From ARK-14 sp002899805 (lineage in GTDB: Archaea; Thermoproteota; Thermoprotei_A; Sulfolobales; Fervidicoccaceae): a DNA stretch of 64,000 bases. This document shows, one piece after another, positions 53,404 to 62,825 of this stretch. The notes under the pieces were generated by a model that was not told where the DNA came from, made no database searches, and saw only the letters and a list, made by a program, of their open reading frames with translations. Within the stretch, counting starts at the first letter, position 1. Every line of letters begins with the position of its first letter. The stretch covers positions 1 to 64,000 of the forward strand of contig JBAMMC010000004.1 of the NCBI GenBank assembly GCA_039793985.1, in the 5' to 3' direction. A program made the translations under genes and the position numbers.

Positions 53404-55218
53404 ATGGATTTTGAGATATTGGCAAGAACTTTCGATGAACTCGAAAAAATAAGCTCAAGAATAGCTCTGACAAATGCACTTGTCGACTTATTCAAACAGA
53501 CGCCGAAAGAAGAGATAAGACGAGTAGTATATTTGATTCAAGGAAGGCTCTGGCCTGACTGGAAAGGTTTACCAGAGCTCGGAGTAGCTGAGAAGTTGCT
53601 CATAAAGGCAATAAGTTTAGCTACAAATACTAGGGAAGAAGAAATTGAAAAAATATTCAAAGAGAAGGGAGATCTAGGCAAGGTAGCGGAACAATTGAAG
53701 GGGTCAAAGGGTCAACAAGCTTCCGGGTTACTTCAGTTTCTCGGTGGAGGAGAAAAAAATAGGCTCAGCGTGGCCAGGGTCTATGAATCACTCGTTAAAA
53801 TAGCTACAGCAGAAGGAGAAGGAAGTAGAGACATTAAACTAAGGCTCTTATCGGCTCTTATTAAGGAAGCTGGACCTTTGGAAGCAAAATTTATTGTTAG
53901 ATTTGTGGAAGGTAGGCTGAGAATTAACATAGGAGACGCTACTATAATGGATGCACTTGCAATCGCTTTTGGAGGTTCCAAAAATGCTAGATTGGTTATA
54001 GAGAGAGCATATAACCTTAGAGCAGACTTGGGAGACATCGCTGAACAGATCGCTTTAAAAGGTATTGATTATCTGAAGACAATAACTCCAGCGTTTGGAA
54101 TACCCATCAGACCTATGCTTGCCGAACGGCACAGGGATCCCAAAGAGATGCTAGAAAAAGTTGGGGGTAAAGCTTATGTTGAGTATAAATATGATGGGGA
54201 AAGGGCACAGATTCACTTCAGCAAAAAAGAGATCGTTATCTTTTCGAGGAGACTAGAGAACATTACTTATCAATACCCTGATGTTGTAGAAGCTATAAAA
54301 AATTGTATGGAAGCCGATGAAGCAATAGTCGAGGGTGAAATAGTACCCTTCGATCCAGAAACGGGTGAGATGAGACCTTTTCAAATACTTATGACTAGGA
54401 AAAGAAAGCATGATATACACAAAATAATGAAAGAAGTCCCCGTGAAAGTTTTTCTCTTTGATATACTATACCTAAACGGCGAAGATCTCACAAATTACCC
54501 TCTTCCAAAAAGGAGAGAATTTCTTGAGAAGACTGTAAAGCCTAGTGATGCTGTAGAGATAGCGAAATACATAGTCGTGGATAATCCGGAAGAACTTGAG
54601 AAGTTCTTCTTAGAAGCGATAAGTAACGGAGCAGAGGGAGTAATGGTCAAATCCATAAGTGATAAATCTATTTACCAAGCAGGAAACAGGGGTTGGTTAT
54701 GGATCAAATATAAAAGAGACTACAAGAGTGAGATGACCGATTCGGTTGATCTAGTAGTAGTCGGTGCATTTTTTGGAAAAGGGAAGAGAGCAGGTAAGTT
54801 AAGTACTCTACTACTAGCAGGTTATGATGATGAAGAAGATGTTTTCAGAACAGTTTGCAAAGTTGGGACAGGATTTACAGATGAAGAACTTGAAAGAATG
54901 ACAAAAGAGCTTAAAGAACTAGCTATTGATCATAAAGATCCACGAGTCGATAGTGAAATCGAGCCAGATGTATGGGTTAGGCCTGTGAAAGTTGTGGAAG
55001 TAATAGGAGCTGAGTTGACACTGAGTCCACTTCATTCCTGTGCCAAGGATGCTATTGCAGTTGGTACTGGAATAAGCATAAGATTTCCAAGATTCATAAG
55101 ATGGAGAGAGGACAAAGGTCCAGAAGATGCTACTACATGTAAAGAGCTCGTTGAGATGTACAAGATCCAGCTCAAGAAGATTGAAGAAGAGCAACCTGAA
55201 GCTCAGGAAGTCCAATAA
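53404..55218 (+). CDS. lig: ATP-dependent DNA ligase
   Basis: Seals nicks in DNA replication and repair. The 604-residue protein has the N-terminal DNA-binding domain (about 1-235), the adenylation domain with the nucleophilic lysine in EYKYDGERAQIH (about Lys262), then EGEIVPFD, FLFDILYLNGEDL, EGVMVKS and WIKYKRDY, and a C-terminal OB-fold. ATG 53404 (MDFEILARTFDELEKISS) matches the family N-terminus and has GAGG upstream; the ORF is open from a TTG at 53335. A TATA box (TATATATT) lies near 53281. Confidence 0.96.
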   Translation: MDFEILARTFDELEKISSRIALTNALVDLFKQTPKEEIRRVVYLIQGRLWPDWKGLPELGVAEKLLIKAISLATNTREEEIEKIFKEKGDLGKVAEQLKGSKGQQASGLLQFLGGGEKNRLSVARVYESLVKIATAEGEGSRDIKLRLLSALIKEAGPLEAKFIVRFVEGRLRINIGDATIMDALAIAFGGSKNARLVIERAYNLRADLGDIAEQIALKGIDYLKTITPAFGIPIRPMLAERHRDPKEMLEKVGGKAYVEYKYDGERAQIHFSKKEIVIFSRRLENITYQYPDVVEAIKNCMEADEAIVEGEIVPFDPETGEMRPFQILMTRKRKHDIHKIMKEVPVKVFLFDILYLNGEDLTNYPLPKRREFLEKTVKPSDAVEIAKYIVVDNPEELEKFFLEAISNGAEGVMVKSISDKSIYQAGNRGWLWIKYKRDYKSEMTDSVDLVVVGAFFGKGKRAGKLSTLLLAGYDDEEDVFRTVCKVGTGFTDEELERMTKELKELAIDHKDPRVDSEIEPDVWVRPVKVVEVIGAELTLSPLHSCAKDAIAVGTGISIRFPRFIRWREDKGPEDATTCKELVEMYKIQLKKIEEEQPEAQEVQ

Positions 55219-55347
55219 ATGGTGAGAGAAAATTTTAACAAGATGTGAAAACCCACCTTTTCCTTTTTTAGTTTGGTACAAGAGAATCGACAATAAAAAT
55301 ACTTAATTTTTCTCTCTCATGATATCATCATAAAATTCTTCATATTT

Positions 55348-55827
55348 TCAAATCTCACTGCTATAGGATTCTTTCCCCTTCTTCCTTATTTCCTCTTTGA
55401 AAGTATCTATGAGAATCAACTTAAGTGCTTCTACTATGCCACTCTCTATTACTGGAGATAAAGACTTCGATTCAATTACAATTTCTCTCAATATATCCTT
55501 ATCCTCTGAAAAAGAAACGCGACTGCTCTCATCTATTATATTTATTTGCCTTTTGATTTCGCTTAGGAGCTCAGGGGATTTTTTAGTTTCAAAAAGTAAT
55601 TTTGCCTTAATTCCAGTTGGAGTTCTGACAATAAAAGCTACAGTATCCTTTCCAGACTTAACTTCCATAATGTTTTCTTCTTTCCCCTTTCCCATGTCAG
55701 TGGTTTCCTTGCCTATTGTTCCCTCAATGTAAGCAAGAATAAACTCCAAATACTCTACCTCTTTTTTCCTTTTCTTTATTTCCTCTTCGAGAAACTTTTT
55801 CAACTCCAATAACTTATCTCTGTTCAT
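55348..55827 (-). CDS. Uncharacterised coiled-coil protein
   Basis: Not a recognised family. The 159-residue protein has an N-terminal coiled coil (DKLLELKKFLEEEIKKRKKE) and a C-terminal alpha/beta region (about 55-150: KDTVAFIVRTPTGIKAKLLF and DKDILREIVIESKSLSPVIES). ATG 55827 after GGAG; a TTG at 55833 is possible. It is convergent with DNA ligase and flanked by an AT-rich gap. The pattern recalls small archaeal DNA- or membrane-associated proteins, but no role is assigned. Confidence 0.5.
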   Translation of the reverse strand: MNRDKLLELKKFLEEEIKKRKKEVEYLEFILAYIEGTIGKETTDMGKGKEENIMEVKSGKDTVAFIVRTPTGIKAKLLFETKKSPELLSEIKRQINIIDESSRVSFSEDKDILREIVIESKSLSPVIESGIVEALKLILIDTFKEEIRKKGKESYSSEI

Positions 55828-56215
55828 TCCCAACTTACTCCGTATTTTTATTTTCCTCGCTTTCTTTCCTTAAGGATTTTGGTTTTATATATATCGTAAT
55901 GGAATCTTTTTTATGGGGAAAAAATTACAATCAATAAAATTAAGTAGCTTGTTATAAAATTCTAATCGTCCTTACTAAAATGAAATTCGTTGATAAGTAA
56001 ATCTTTGCATAGACCAGGTACATAGTATATGAATAAATTGAACTCCAAAATAACAGGTTAGTTAGAGTTGTAGAACTATCATGAAGTTGGTAAGCTTGGC
56101 TTTAAAATAACCTTTGAATTTTCAATTCTGAAAAGGATTTCAAGTAGTGAGGAACGAAAATATAAAGAACATATAAAAAAGGGAAAAACAACGAAAACAC
56201 TAGGCGTTTCCCCCG
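55828..56215. other. AT-rich intergenic region with promoter of the protease gene
   Basis: No gene or RNA signature seen. Two TATA-like boxes, AATATAAAG (about 56158) and CATATAAAA (about 56170), lie 40-60 bases before the TTG at 56216. The left part (55885-55910) has TTTTATATATATCG in a position to serve the minus-strand coiled-coil gene. Confidence 0.45.
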
Positions 56216-57997
56216 TTGAGGAAAAGGAAAAACATAGAAAGATTTGCCGTGTTGATCATCCTCCTAACAATCTTCTATGTAATAGCACCGATTATCACTG
56301 AGGCCTCTAGTGTTCTTAGCATCTATGCTCCTGCAGTTACCAATTCCGGGGGAGCAGTAATCAAGATCTACGTTGATTTATCCAAAAACGGCTCTGGAAA
56401 GCTTCAGATCAAAGGGGTTCCAAACGTAGGGAATGACACTTTATATTCTTCACTCGTAGCTTTTTATATATCCCTTCTTCTAAACGACAGAAATCCAATG
56501 GAATATAGTGGAACTATTTCTTTTGAATCGGGGCTTGCTGGAATAGAAGGACCAAGCGCAAGTTTAGGAATAGCTGAGGCTTTCTATATACTCTCTAGTG
56601 AAGTACAGGCGCCTGTTCTGATAAATTCAACCGTCATAACCGGAGCAATAGGACCTGATGGTTTATCTATAATGGTAGGAGGAGTTCCTGAGAAGTTTAC
56701 AGCGGCATGCATTTCAGGTGCTTCAGCTTTTGCTCTTCCCATTTCAAATTATCTGAATGCTGACTTCAATCAGAGCCATTGCGAAAAGATCAGAATAATA
56801 CCCACATCAGGAATCATTTCTCTCTATTCTCAGTTAAATGGTTATAATTTCACCAATTTCAACACTGTAGGTGCTTTTTTCTATCCCTCGCAAGTATCCG
56901 AAGAGATGGGAAAAGCTGCATTGGATTATATTAATCGATCTATCGAGCTAGATTCTTCTTTTTATAATTCTAGCTCATATGCAGATATAATCTCGGCATT
57001 AAACATGGGGAAAAACTATACAGCAGCTAGCTTGGCCCTTTCTGCCTATGTTTTAACGCTCCAGAAAACTTTGATGAAAAACCTTACAAAATTAGCCGAT
57101 GTACGAAAGTACTTTTCATATTTGAACGCTACTTATCAGGTGGAAATTGAAAGATTGAAATCGACTGAAAAAGAGATCTCATCAAGAACCCAAATTCCAG
57201 TCCCAGTAATAGAAACTCTATCTACAGCAGAATCTAGGCTATGGCAAGCGAAGAAATATATTGAAGAAGGAGAATCTGCGGGGAATATTTCAATTGCCAT
57301 CCAATATGCGGCAAACGCTTTCGGAAGGATGATGGCATCAGAAACTTGGATCGATTTATCTAAACTTGATTGGTCTGATTTCCCCCACGTCGAAGCACAG
57401 CAATTCCTCTCATCTCTCAATGATTATGCATCATTTGTCCAGGCAGCACTCTATTACACCGAAGCACTAATTCAAGGATCTGAGAGTCAAGCTCTTATGC
57501 TTTATTATTCAAATCTTCATCATACTTTTATACTTGCCTCTTCGTTGAATGCTACTGATGAGCTCTTCTTCAAATATGCTCTTTTGTCGGAGCTGAATTC
57601 GGACATATCTTCCACTCTCCTTTCAATGAATCTCCAAGAAGAGACATCAGTTCCCTATTATATTAGTGAGGCATATAGGGTGTACACAGTGATCTACTCA
57701 AATCTCATCAAAAACGGACTGGTAACGACAATTACCCCAACATATATCGAGTACTCTTCGTACAAAGGTTTAGACGACGAGAGCAAATTAATGCTCATTG
57801 ATAACGCGATTTCATGGTCTCTTCCCCTTCTCTTTCTCTCTTTCCACTCTCAGTCGTTTTCAGAACATTTTCAACTACACACTCAATTCCCTATAGAAAG
57901 CCTCCTCAGTTCAGTCTTTCTAGTGTGGACATTTGCAGGCATACTAGCATCTTTAATTTCTATTGCCGTTTACAGAAGCATACGAAGAGCCTTGTAA
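56216..57997 (+). CDS. Membrane-anchored Lon-like serine protease (S16-type, COG1750)
   Basis: A 593-residue extracellular protein with a signal segment (about 9-28) and C-terminal membrane helix (about 565-588). The protease domain (about 35-180) resembles the Lon catalytic domain: GPSASLGIAEAFYILS holds the likely nucleophile serine, and GGVPEKFTAACISGAS the likely catalytic lysine. No AAA ATPase is attached, so it acts without ATP outside the membrane. A helical region (about 230-540) with Asn-glycosylation sequons follows. TTG start without a clear ribosome binding site, likely leaderless. Confidence 0.8.
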   Translation: MRKRKNIERFAVLIILLTIFYVIAPIITEASSVLSIYAPAVTNSGGAVIKIYVDLSKNGSGKLQIKGVPNVGNDTLYSSLVAFYISLLLNDRNPMEYSGTISFESGLAGIEGPSASLGIAEAFYILSSEVQAPVLINSTVITGAIGPDGLSIMVGGVPEKFTAACISGASAFALPISNYLNADFNQSHCEKIRIIPTSGIISLYSQLNGYNFTNFNTVGAFFYPSQVSEEMGKAALDYINRSIELDSSFYNSSSYADIISALNMGKNYTAASLALSAYVLTLQKTLMKNLTKLADVRKYFSYLNATYQVEIERLKSTEKEISSRTQIPVPVIETLSTAESRLWQAKKYIEEGESAGNISIAIQYAANAFGRMMASETWIDLSKLDWSDFPHVEAQQFLSSLNDYASFVQAALYYTEALIQGSESQALMLYYSNLHHTFILASSLNATDELFFKYALLSELNSDISSTLLSMNLQEETSVPYYISEAYRVYTVIYSNLIKNGLVTTITPTYIEYSSYKGLDDESKLMLIDNAISWSLPLLFLSFHSQSFSEHFQLHTQFPIESLLSSVFLVWTFAGILASLISIAVYRSIRRAL

Positions 57998-58023
57998 TTG
58001 CATGAACTCCCTATTGAAAGTAG

Positions 58024-58623
58024 CTATTTATTTAGTGTAAGAATTTTTGAGATATTTCTCATATCTTCCTCGAATTCTCCCCTGAGTTTCGGATTCCTCA
58101 AAACGGCGGCTGGATGAAAAGTAGCGATAGATATGAAACTCTTCCCTTGTATTGTTATTTTCCCCTGTTTTCCCCTGATTTCTTTAAGAGCTTTTATTTT
58201 CGGAGTTCTTGAATAAGGGATAGATTCGTTAAAAAGATATGTAGCTGGTGTAGATCCCAACAACACAATGATTTTTGGCTCAACTAATAATATCTCCTTA
58301 ATCAAATAAGGCAAACAGGAAAGCGCTTCGTTCCTCTTTGGTTTTCTATTGGCAGGTGGTCTGCATTTTACAACGTTAGTTATATAGACCTTTTCCCTAG
58401 AAATTCCCACTATTTTCAGAACTTCATCAAGTAATTTTCCCGCTCTCCCTACAAACGGAATACCTTTCGCATCTTCTTCTCTTCCAGGAGCCTCACCTAC
58501 TAGCATTATTTCACTTTTTGTATTTCCCCATCCAGGAACAGCCTTATTTCTATATTTATATAAAGGACATTTCGTGCATGTTATAATTTCTTCATTCAAT
58601 TTTTCTATTTCGCTTTCATTCAT
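58024..58623 (-). CDS. udg: Uracil-DNA glycosylase, family 4 (iron-sulfur)
   Basis: Removes uracil from DNA, important at high temperature where cytosine deaminates fast. The 199-residue protein has GEAPGREEDAKGIPFVGRAG (active site), NVVKCRPPANR and FHPAAVLRN. The cluster cysteines are in CTKCP, KCRPP and SCLPY. ATG 58623 is chosen because GAAGGAGAG lies upstream and inside the preceding gene; the ORF is open to 58665. Overlaps the mannosyltransferase gene by 8 bases. Confidence 0.95.
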   Translation of the reverse strand: MNESEIEKLNEEIITCTKCPLYKYRNKAVPGWGNTKSEIMLVGEAPGREEDAKGIPFVGRAGKLLDEVLKIVGISREKVYITNVVKCRPPANRKPKRNEALSCLPYLIKEILLVEPKIIVLLGSTPATYLFNESIPYSRTPKIKALKEIRGKQGKITIQGKSFISIATFHPAAVLRNPKLRGEFEEDMRNISKILTLNK

Positions 58624-59722
58624 CTTTCTCTCCTTCGAGTCTTTCTTTCCATACGAAGTGCTCACTGAGAGTATAATTGAAGATGAATCCCAAGAGAATT
58701 CCTACTAAATTCGAAAGAAGCGCTTCAATTCCAAATAGCCTAGTCAGCAGAATAATGGTAACATAGTTTACGAAGACACCGATAGCAGTCGAAAGATGAT
58801 ATTTGAGGACTCTTTTCAAAATTCTACTTTCTCCCCTTTTTCTGAAAGTGATGAATGAGTTGAGTGTGAAATTGCTCAAAATGCTGCTCTCGATGCCAAG
58901 TGCTGCTGAAATTTCTAGGTTAATTTTTGCTTTATAATATAGCAACCATAGAACCCCCTCATTCACGAAGATCCCAGATATTCCCACAATAATGAACTTC
59001 AATATCCTGAACTCATTTAGATTGAGAAGGTGCCAGAGGAAGTTAAGTACTTCTTTACTATTAAGTTTACTTTTACCCCATTGTCTTTTTTCAAATGTGA
59101 ACTCGACTTCAGTTATCTTTTCTGAGGGGACTTTTCCCTTGACTATAAGCTCAAGGAGAATCTTGAAACCTTTCGGGTTGAGAGAATCTGAAGAACGGAG
59201 AAAGACCTCCCTTTTTATGGCGAAAAAACCAGACATAGGATCGCTCATTCCCCTGGTTTGCGGGAGCAAAATTTTGGATATAATAGAGGCCGACTTCGAT
59301 ACTAATCTTCTCGGAATCGAAAGCCCTTTGTAGCCCTTCCCTTTGCGCACTCCAATGGAAACTTCTGCTTTATCCTCTAGTAGCGGAACAACCAGACTCT
59401 CTATCATTTCTGGAGGATGTTGGAGATCAGCATCCATCACAACTATTATATCTCCAGTAGAAGCTTCCATCCCCCTTACGACGGCGGTCGATAGTCCCCT
59501 CTCACCTCTTCTTACTATCACCTTCACTCTGTCTTCTATGCCCAATTTTTCGGCTGCTTCTATAGCAGCTCTAGCGGTGTCGTCAGGAGAATTGTCATCA
59601 ACAACTACGATTTCATATTCCCTATCTGCGAGAGATTCTCTTATCCTCGAAAAGAGCGGAAGCATATTGCCACTTTCATTATACGTTGGTATCACAATGC
59701 TTATTTTTTGTGATTTCCGCAT
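58616..59722 (-). CDS. Dolichol-phosphate mannosyltransferase-like GT2 with GtrA-like membrane domain
   Basis: Loads a sugar on a lipid carrier for protein glycosylation. The 368-residue protein has a GT2 domain (about 1-225): SIVIPTYNESGN, VVVDDNSPDDTA, DADLQHPPE and MSDPMSGFFAIKR. A C-terminal GtrA-type region (about 230-360) with four membrane helices follows. The many sequons in the secreted proteins here fit N-glycosylation. ATG 59722 with GAGGT 8 nt upstream. Confidence 0.9.
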   Translation of the reverse strand: MRKSQKISIVIPTYNESGNMLPLFSRIRESLADREYEIVVVDDNSPDDTARAAIEAAEKLGIEDRVKVIVRRGERGLSTAVVRGMEASTGDIIVVMDADLQHPPEMIESLVVPLLEDKAEVSIGVRKGKGYKGLSIPRRLVSKSASIISKILLPQTRGMSDPMSGFFAIKREVFLRSSDSLNPKGFKILLELIVKGKVPSEKITEVEFTFEKRQWGKSKLNSKEVLNFLWHLLNLNEFRILKFIIVGISGIFVNEGVLWLLYYKAKINLEISAALGIESSILSNFTLNSFITFRKRGESRILKRVLKYHLSTAIGVFVNYVTIILLTRLFGIEALLSNLVGILLGFIFNYTLSEHFVWKERLEGEKDE

Positions 59723-59733
59723 CAAAATAACCT

Positions 59734-60498
59734 CTAAATCTTTTCTCTTACAAGCTCTTCCATAGCTCCAAGAGGGGGAAATTCTAGCAAATCTTTTCCT
59801 TCCACATCAATTACAATGGGGACAGCTCTCATAATGTTCCCGTGATTTTTTATAAGAGGAGATAGATAATTCGTGGGGTCAAGAGAAATCGAATTGCCTG
59901 ACTGGTAGTACCCAGCAGCAGGTAAGACAAGGATCTCTCTTTTCCTGCTGCCCTTCAAAGGAACCCTCAGAAAGCATGGAAGCTTAAAAATCGATCCAAT
60001 TTCATCCCTTATGCTGAGAGAAGGATGTTCATGCCCTATTATTATCAGTTCATGTTTTAGCGCTTCAGAAGACTCCCTATGTCCATGAAGAACGAACACT
60101 TTCTCAGAGAGTCTCAAGTTTGGAACAAGCTTAACATCCATCTTATCTGTTATTATAGAAACATAATTATCGTGGTTTCCTCTGACCAAAACAACTTCAT
60201 CGAACAGATCTTTAGCCTTACCTAGGAACTTTATAATCTCCTCTCTCTCCTGTACGGTTAGCTTGTTGAAACTATTCTTTATATCCCCGTCGATGATTAA
60301 TTTTTTAACACCGATCGATTTCAGATATTCGATTAAAGAGAGAGCCCTGCTGAGTTGTAACCTAGGTAAGTATATTCCGGCTTTCGCCATCTCTTCTTCG
60401 AAACCTAAGTGGAGATCTGCTATTATTGCCACATTCGAGGCTCTGTGAATAACAGCAGGCATTCCTGGGATCAGGTCAATTTCTCCGATGGTTATCAT
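59734..60498 (-). CDS. Metallophosphoesterase (COG1407, ICC-like)
   Basis: A 254-residue calcineurin-fold phosphoesterase. Metal motifs are IIADLHLGFE, IIDGDIKNSF (GD), VRGNHDNY, VLHGHRES and IIGHEHPS. The archaeal group is often next to DNA repair genes such as the Lhr helicase; here it precedes the glycosyltransferase and UDG genes in the same orientation. Substrate unknown. Confidence 0.88.
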   Translation of the reverse strand: MITIGEIDLIPGMPAVIHRASNVAIIADLHLGFEEEMAKAGIYLPRLQLSRALSLIEYLKSIGVKKLIIDGDIKNSFNKLTVQEREEIIKFLGKAKDLFDEVVLVRGNHDNYVSIITDKMDVKLVPNLRLSEKVFVLHGHRESSEALKHELIIIGHEHPSLSIRDEIGSIFKLPCFLRVPLKGSRKREILVLPAAGYYQSGNSISLDPTNYLSPLIKNHGNIMRAVPIVIDVEGKDLLEFPPLGAMEELVREKI

Positions 60499-60905
60499 AG
60501 CGTTAGCACCTATTGCGTTCTCTTCAAGTCATAGATTTCACGTTATACCATTATTTTGCTTAAAAGGAAAATAAAAGATAGCTCAATATTTTAGTATTGC
60601 TGCTGAAAGTCTTGTTTTTTATGCTGAAAAGAAAATTCATGAGATATTCATATGAAAAACCCAGCCATTTATGGTGAGGATGAGTTTTTGAAAACCCCTC
60701 TTAAATGATAGAAGCATAGCCTTTTAGGACAGGTTGCTCACACGTCACTAGACATATCTTTTTTAGGTGTTTAAATAATAGAAAGTTAAAGAGTGCTAAC
60801 TACGATGATTGGAATGAGAGTTAGCTACGAGCCATAAGTAAAAAAACAAAGAAAAATAAGATTGAATCTCTAACCAATTGCATCCTCTCAAACGTAAATT
60901 CACGA

Positions 60906-60947
60906 AGCCGTGGAAAAACGAGCCTCTCTGAAGAGAGGTTTACGGCT
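60906..60947. ncRNA. Candidate structured RNA (two stacked 6-bp stems)
   Basis: AGCCGT (60906-60911) pairs with ACGGCT (60942-60947), enclosing CCTCTC-TGAA-GAGAGG (60923-60938). The 11-nt and 3-nt asymmetric internal loop resembles a guide pocket but no ACA box follows the lower stem, so H/ACA is not claimed. The block is GC-richer than its surroundings. Strand is not fixed. Confidence 0.3.
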
Positions 60948-61032
60948 CTCTAGACCGAGGAGGATTCCAGTGATGTGGAAAGATGATGTGAACGAGTAGG
61001 TGGAAAACAAAGAAAAATGATCGAAAGAAAAG

Positions 61033-61094
61033 CGATGATGAAGTGGGCAGCCCTTGACCTTAATTGGGATGATGCCCCTAGTCTCACTCTGAGT
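61033..61094 (+). ncRNA. C/D-box sRNA (2'-O-methylation guide)
   Basis: C box ATGATGA at 61035-61041, D'-like TTGA at 61054-61057, C'-like GATGATGC at 61068-61075 and D box CTGA at 61089-61092, followed by GTTTTTAA. The C-D' and C'-D spacings are 12 and 13 nt, as expected. Guides are the bases before D' (61042-61053) and before D (61076-61088). Targets are not assigned. Confidence 0.68.
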
Positions 61095-61161
61095 TTTTAA
61101 TGCTCTTCTTGAATTTTTCTAAAGATAGCATCTTCACGTTGAATTCTAAGTGAAAGATGGA

Positions 61162-62202
61162 TCAAACAACCACAGCAATCAAAATACCATCTTTATCCCT
61201 TATAATTCTGGAGACAACAATTTCTCCAATTTCAAGTAATCGTTTTCTGCTTAGGAGAGTGATTACTCTATCTCTCTTGTTTGGTAGAGCTAAATATTCA
61301 TTTTTAAGCAGTCCTTTTTCTACTACTATCAGCTTATGTGTCTCCCCTTCTCTATATGGGAGGGGAATCCTGGGAGCCTTTTTTAGCCCATAATCTTCAG
61401 GAGCCAATATTAACTTTATTCCATACTTTTCTTCGAGTTTCCTGAGAAATTCAAAAAAGGACGACCAATCGACATCTCTTACTCCTATGGGTTTTCTACC
61501 ATGTTTATGAGGCACATATTTTTGGATCCCCAATGGAGGAATTTTTCCTCCCAGCCCCGAATCTATAGCGAACTTTACTAATTCCTCAATATCATCATCA
61601 TTTAAACCTGGAATCCAGACAGGAGCCATATGGACTTCTATGCCAAGCTCTTTTTGTGCAAATAAAACAAGCTCAATAACTTTCTTGGCGGAATAAGCTG
61701 AATTGCCAGTTAGTATCTTTCCTTTTTCTTCATCAAGTGTATCAATGCTAACATTTAAGCGGTCAACTCCAGCTCTCCATAGAGCTTCAATGATTTCTCT
61801 ATTAGCAGGAAAGAGCCTTGTTTCTACAGTTATGCTTTCGACTTGATCGTTCTCTCTAACTGCCGAAATAAATTCAGTCAGCCATTTGTTGGTCAATGGA
61901 TCACCTATACCGTCAAAAAGAATGTGCACTTTTCCTTTCACATCGGTAGCATAATTTATCCAATAGCTCAGCCATTCTGGATCGGTTAGCAAATATTCAC
62001 TAACCCTTGATGAATGAGGTCCAGCAGCAACACTACAGAATATACACGAAAGAGGACAAAGCGATGTAATTCTCACCTGGAGATTGTTGTAACCTCTATC
62101 TATTATTCCAAACGCTATATGTCCTATTAGAGGAAAAGGCTTCTTTATTTCGAGGACTTTTCCCACTCTAGAAATACCGAGTCTAGAACTTTGGGTAACC
62201 AT
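61162..62202 (-). CDS. Radical SAM protein (COG2100) with TRAM-like C-terminus
   Basis: A 346-residue radical SAM enzyme. The cluster motif is CPLSCIFC (CxxxCxxC) near residue 49, with FDGIGDPL and VSIDTLDEEKG later in the barrel. A C-terminal beta-barrel (about 285-346: GETHKLIVVEKGLLKNEYLA) resembles a TRAM RNA-binding domain, hinting at an RNA substrate. The start overlaps the methyltransferase gene by 20 bases; both may modify the same RNA. Substrate is not known. Confidence 0.87.
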   Translation of the reverse strand: MVTQSSRLGISRVGKVLEIKKPFPLIGHIAFGIIDRGYNNLQVRITSLCPLSCIFCSVAAGPHSSRVSEYLLTDPEWLSYWINYATDVKGKVHILFDGIGDPLTNKWLTEFISAVRENDQVESITVETRLFPANREIIEALWRAGVDRLNVSIDTLDEEKGKILTGNSAYSAKKVIELVLFAQKELGIEVHMAPVWIPGLNDDDIEELVKFAIDSGLGGKIPPLGIQKYVPHKHGRKPIGVRDVDWSSFFEFLRKLEEKYGIKLILAPEDYGLKKAPRIPLPYREGETHKLIVVEKGLLKNEYLALPNKRDRVITLLSRKRLLEIGEIVVSRIIRDKDGILIAVVV

Positions 62203-62740
62203 TGAAATCAGCTAACCTCCAGGAACTTGGATTCGAAATTCCTATAAGATAAAGAAATAATGCCCTCTCGATTCCCCCTTCGTCCATGAACTTCTTCATC
62301 AGAATTGGGATCCATCCAACAATGGGAAAATCAAGCGTTACTATTTTTGATCCTACCTTCAGTTCTTCATCTAATTTTTTCGAAATTTCAGCAATAAATG
62401 AAGGGAACATGTAGATGTATACCACATCAAAATGATTGTATTCTATGTTCCTTGCATCTGAGCAGATGACGTTGAATCTGTCATTAACTCCATTGTACTC
62501 AGCATTAGCTTGTGAGAGAGCGCATAGCTCTTCTCTTATCTCTATGCATGTAGATATACTCTTTGCATATTTGGAAGCCATTATTGCTGCTCTACCATCA
62601 CCACACCCTATATCAGCAAAATAACTCCCTTCTTGGACTCTAGCTAGGTTGAGAGCATACAAAATAGCTTTCTTAGGAGATGGAATCCAGGGGGCATCTA
62701 CTCTTCCTGATACAGGCCATAGCGGAATACTCTTTTCCAT
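62183..62740 (-). CDS. SAM-dependent methyltransferase (class I)
   Basis: A 185-residue Rossmann methyltransferase. The N-terminus DAPWIPSPKKAILYALNLA is followed by FADIGCGDGRAAI (SAM loop) and CIEIREELCALSQANAEYNG; motif IV-like FDVVYIYMFPS lacks the NPPY of base-modifying enzymes. It resembles lysine or small-protein methyltransferases of archaea. It is translationally coupled to the radical SAM gene. Confidence 0.82.
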   Translation of the reverse strand: MEKSIPLWPVSGRVDAPWIPSPKKAILYALNLARVQEGSYFADIGCGDGRAAIMASKYAKSISTCIEIREELCALSQANAEYNGVNDRFNVICSDARNIEYNHFDVVYIYMFPSFIAEISKKLDEELKVGSKIVTLDFPIVGWIPILMKKFMDEGGIERALFLYLIGISNPSSWRLADFNGYPKF

Positions 62741-62825
62741 CCTTTTTTCCCTAGGTTAAATTTATATACAATAATAGGGAGTAATAGTAATCGAACCTAT
62801 AAATGTAAGTACTAAGGTGTATTAT

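Larger units (their letters stand above)
60499..61161. other. 663-base intergenic region with RNA-like elements
   Basis: No protein gene is supported. It contains a GCTAACT...AGTTAGC hairpin (60795-60825, 17-nt loop), a GC-rich double stem at 60906-60947 and a C/D-box sRNA at 61033-61094, the last two listed separately. Between 60650 and 60790 only AT-rich sequence is seen. Confidence 0.5.

Noticed and set aside
60795..60825. GCTAACT/AGTTAGC hairpin as an RNA gene
   Set aside because: A single 7-bp stem with a 17-nt loop and no box motifs is too little to call a gene.
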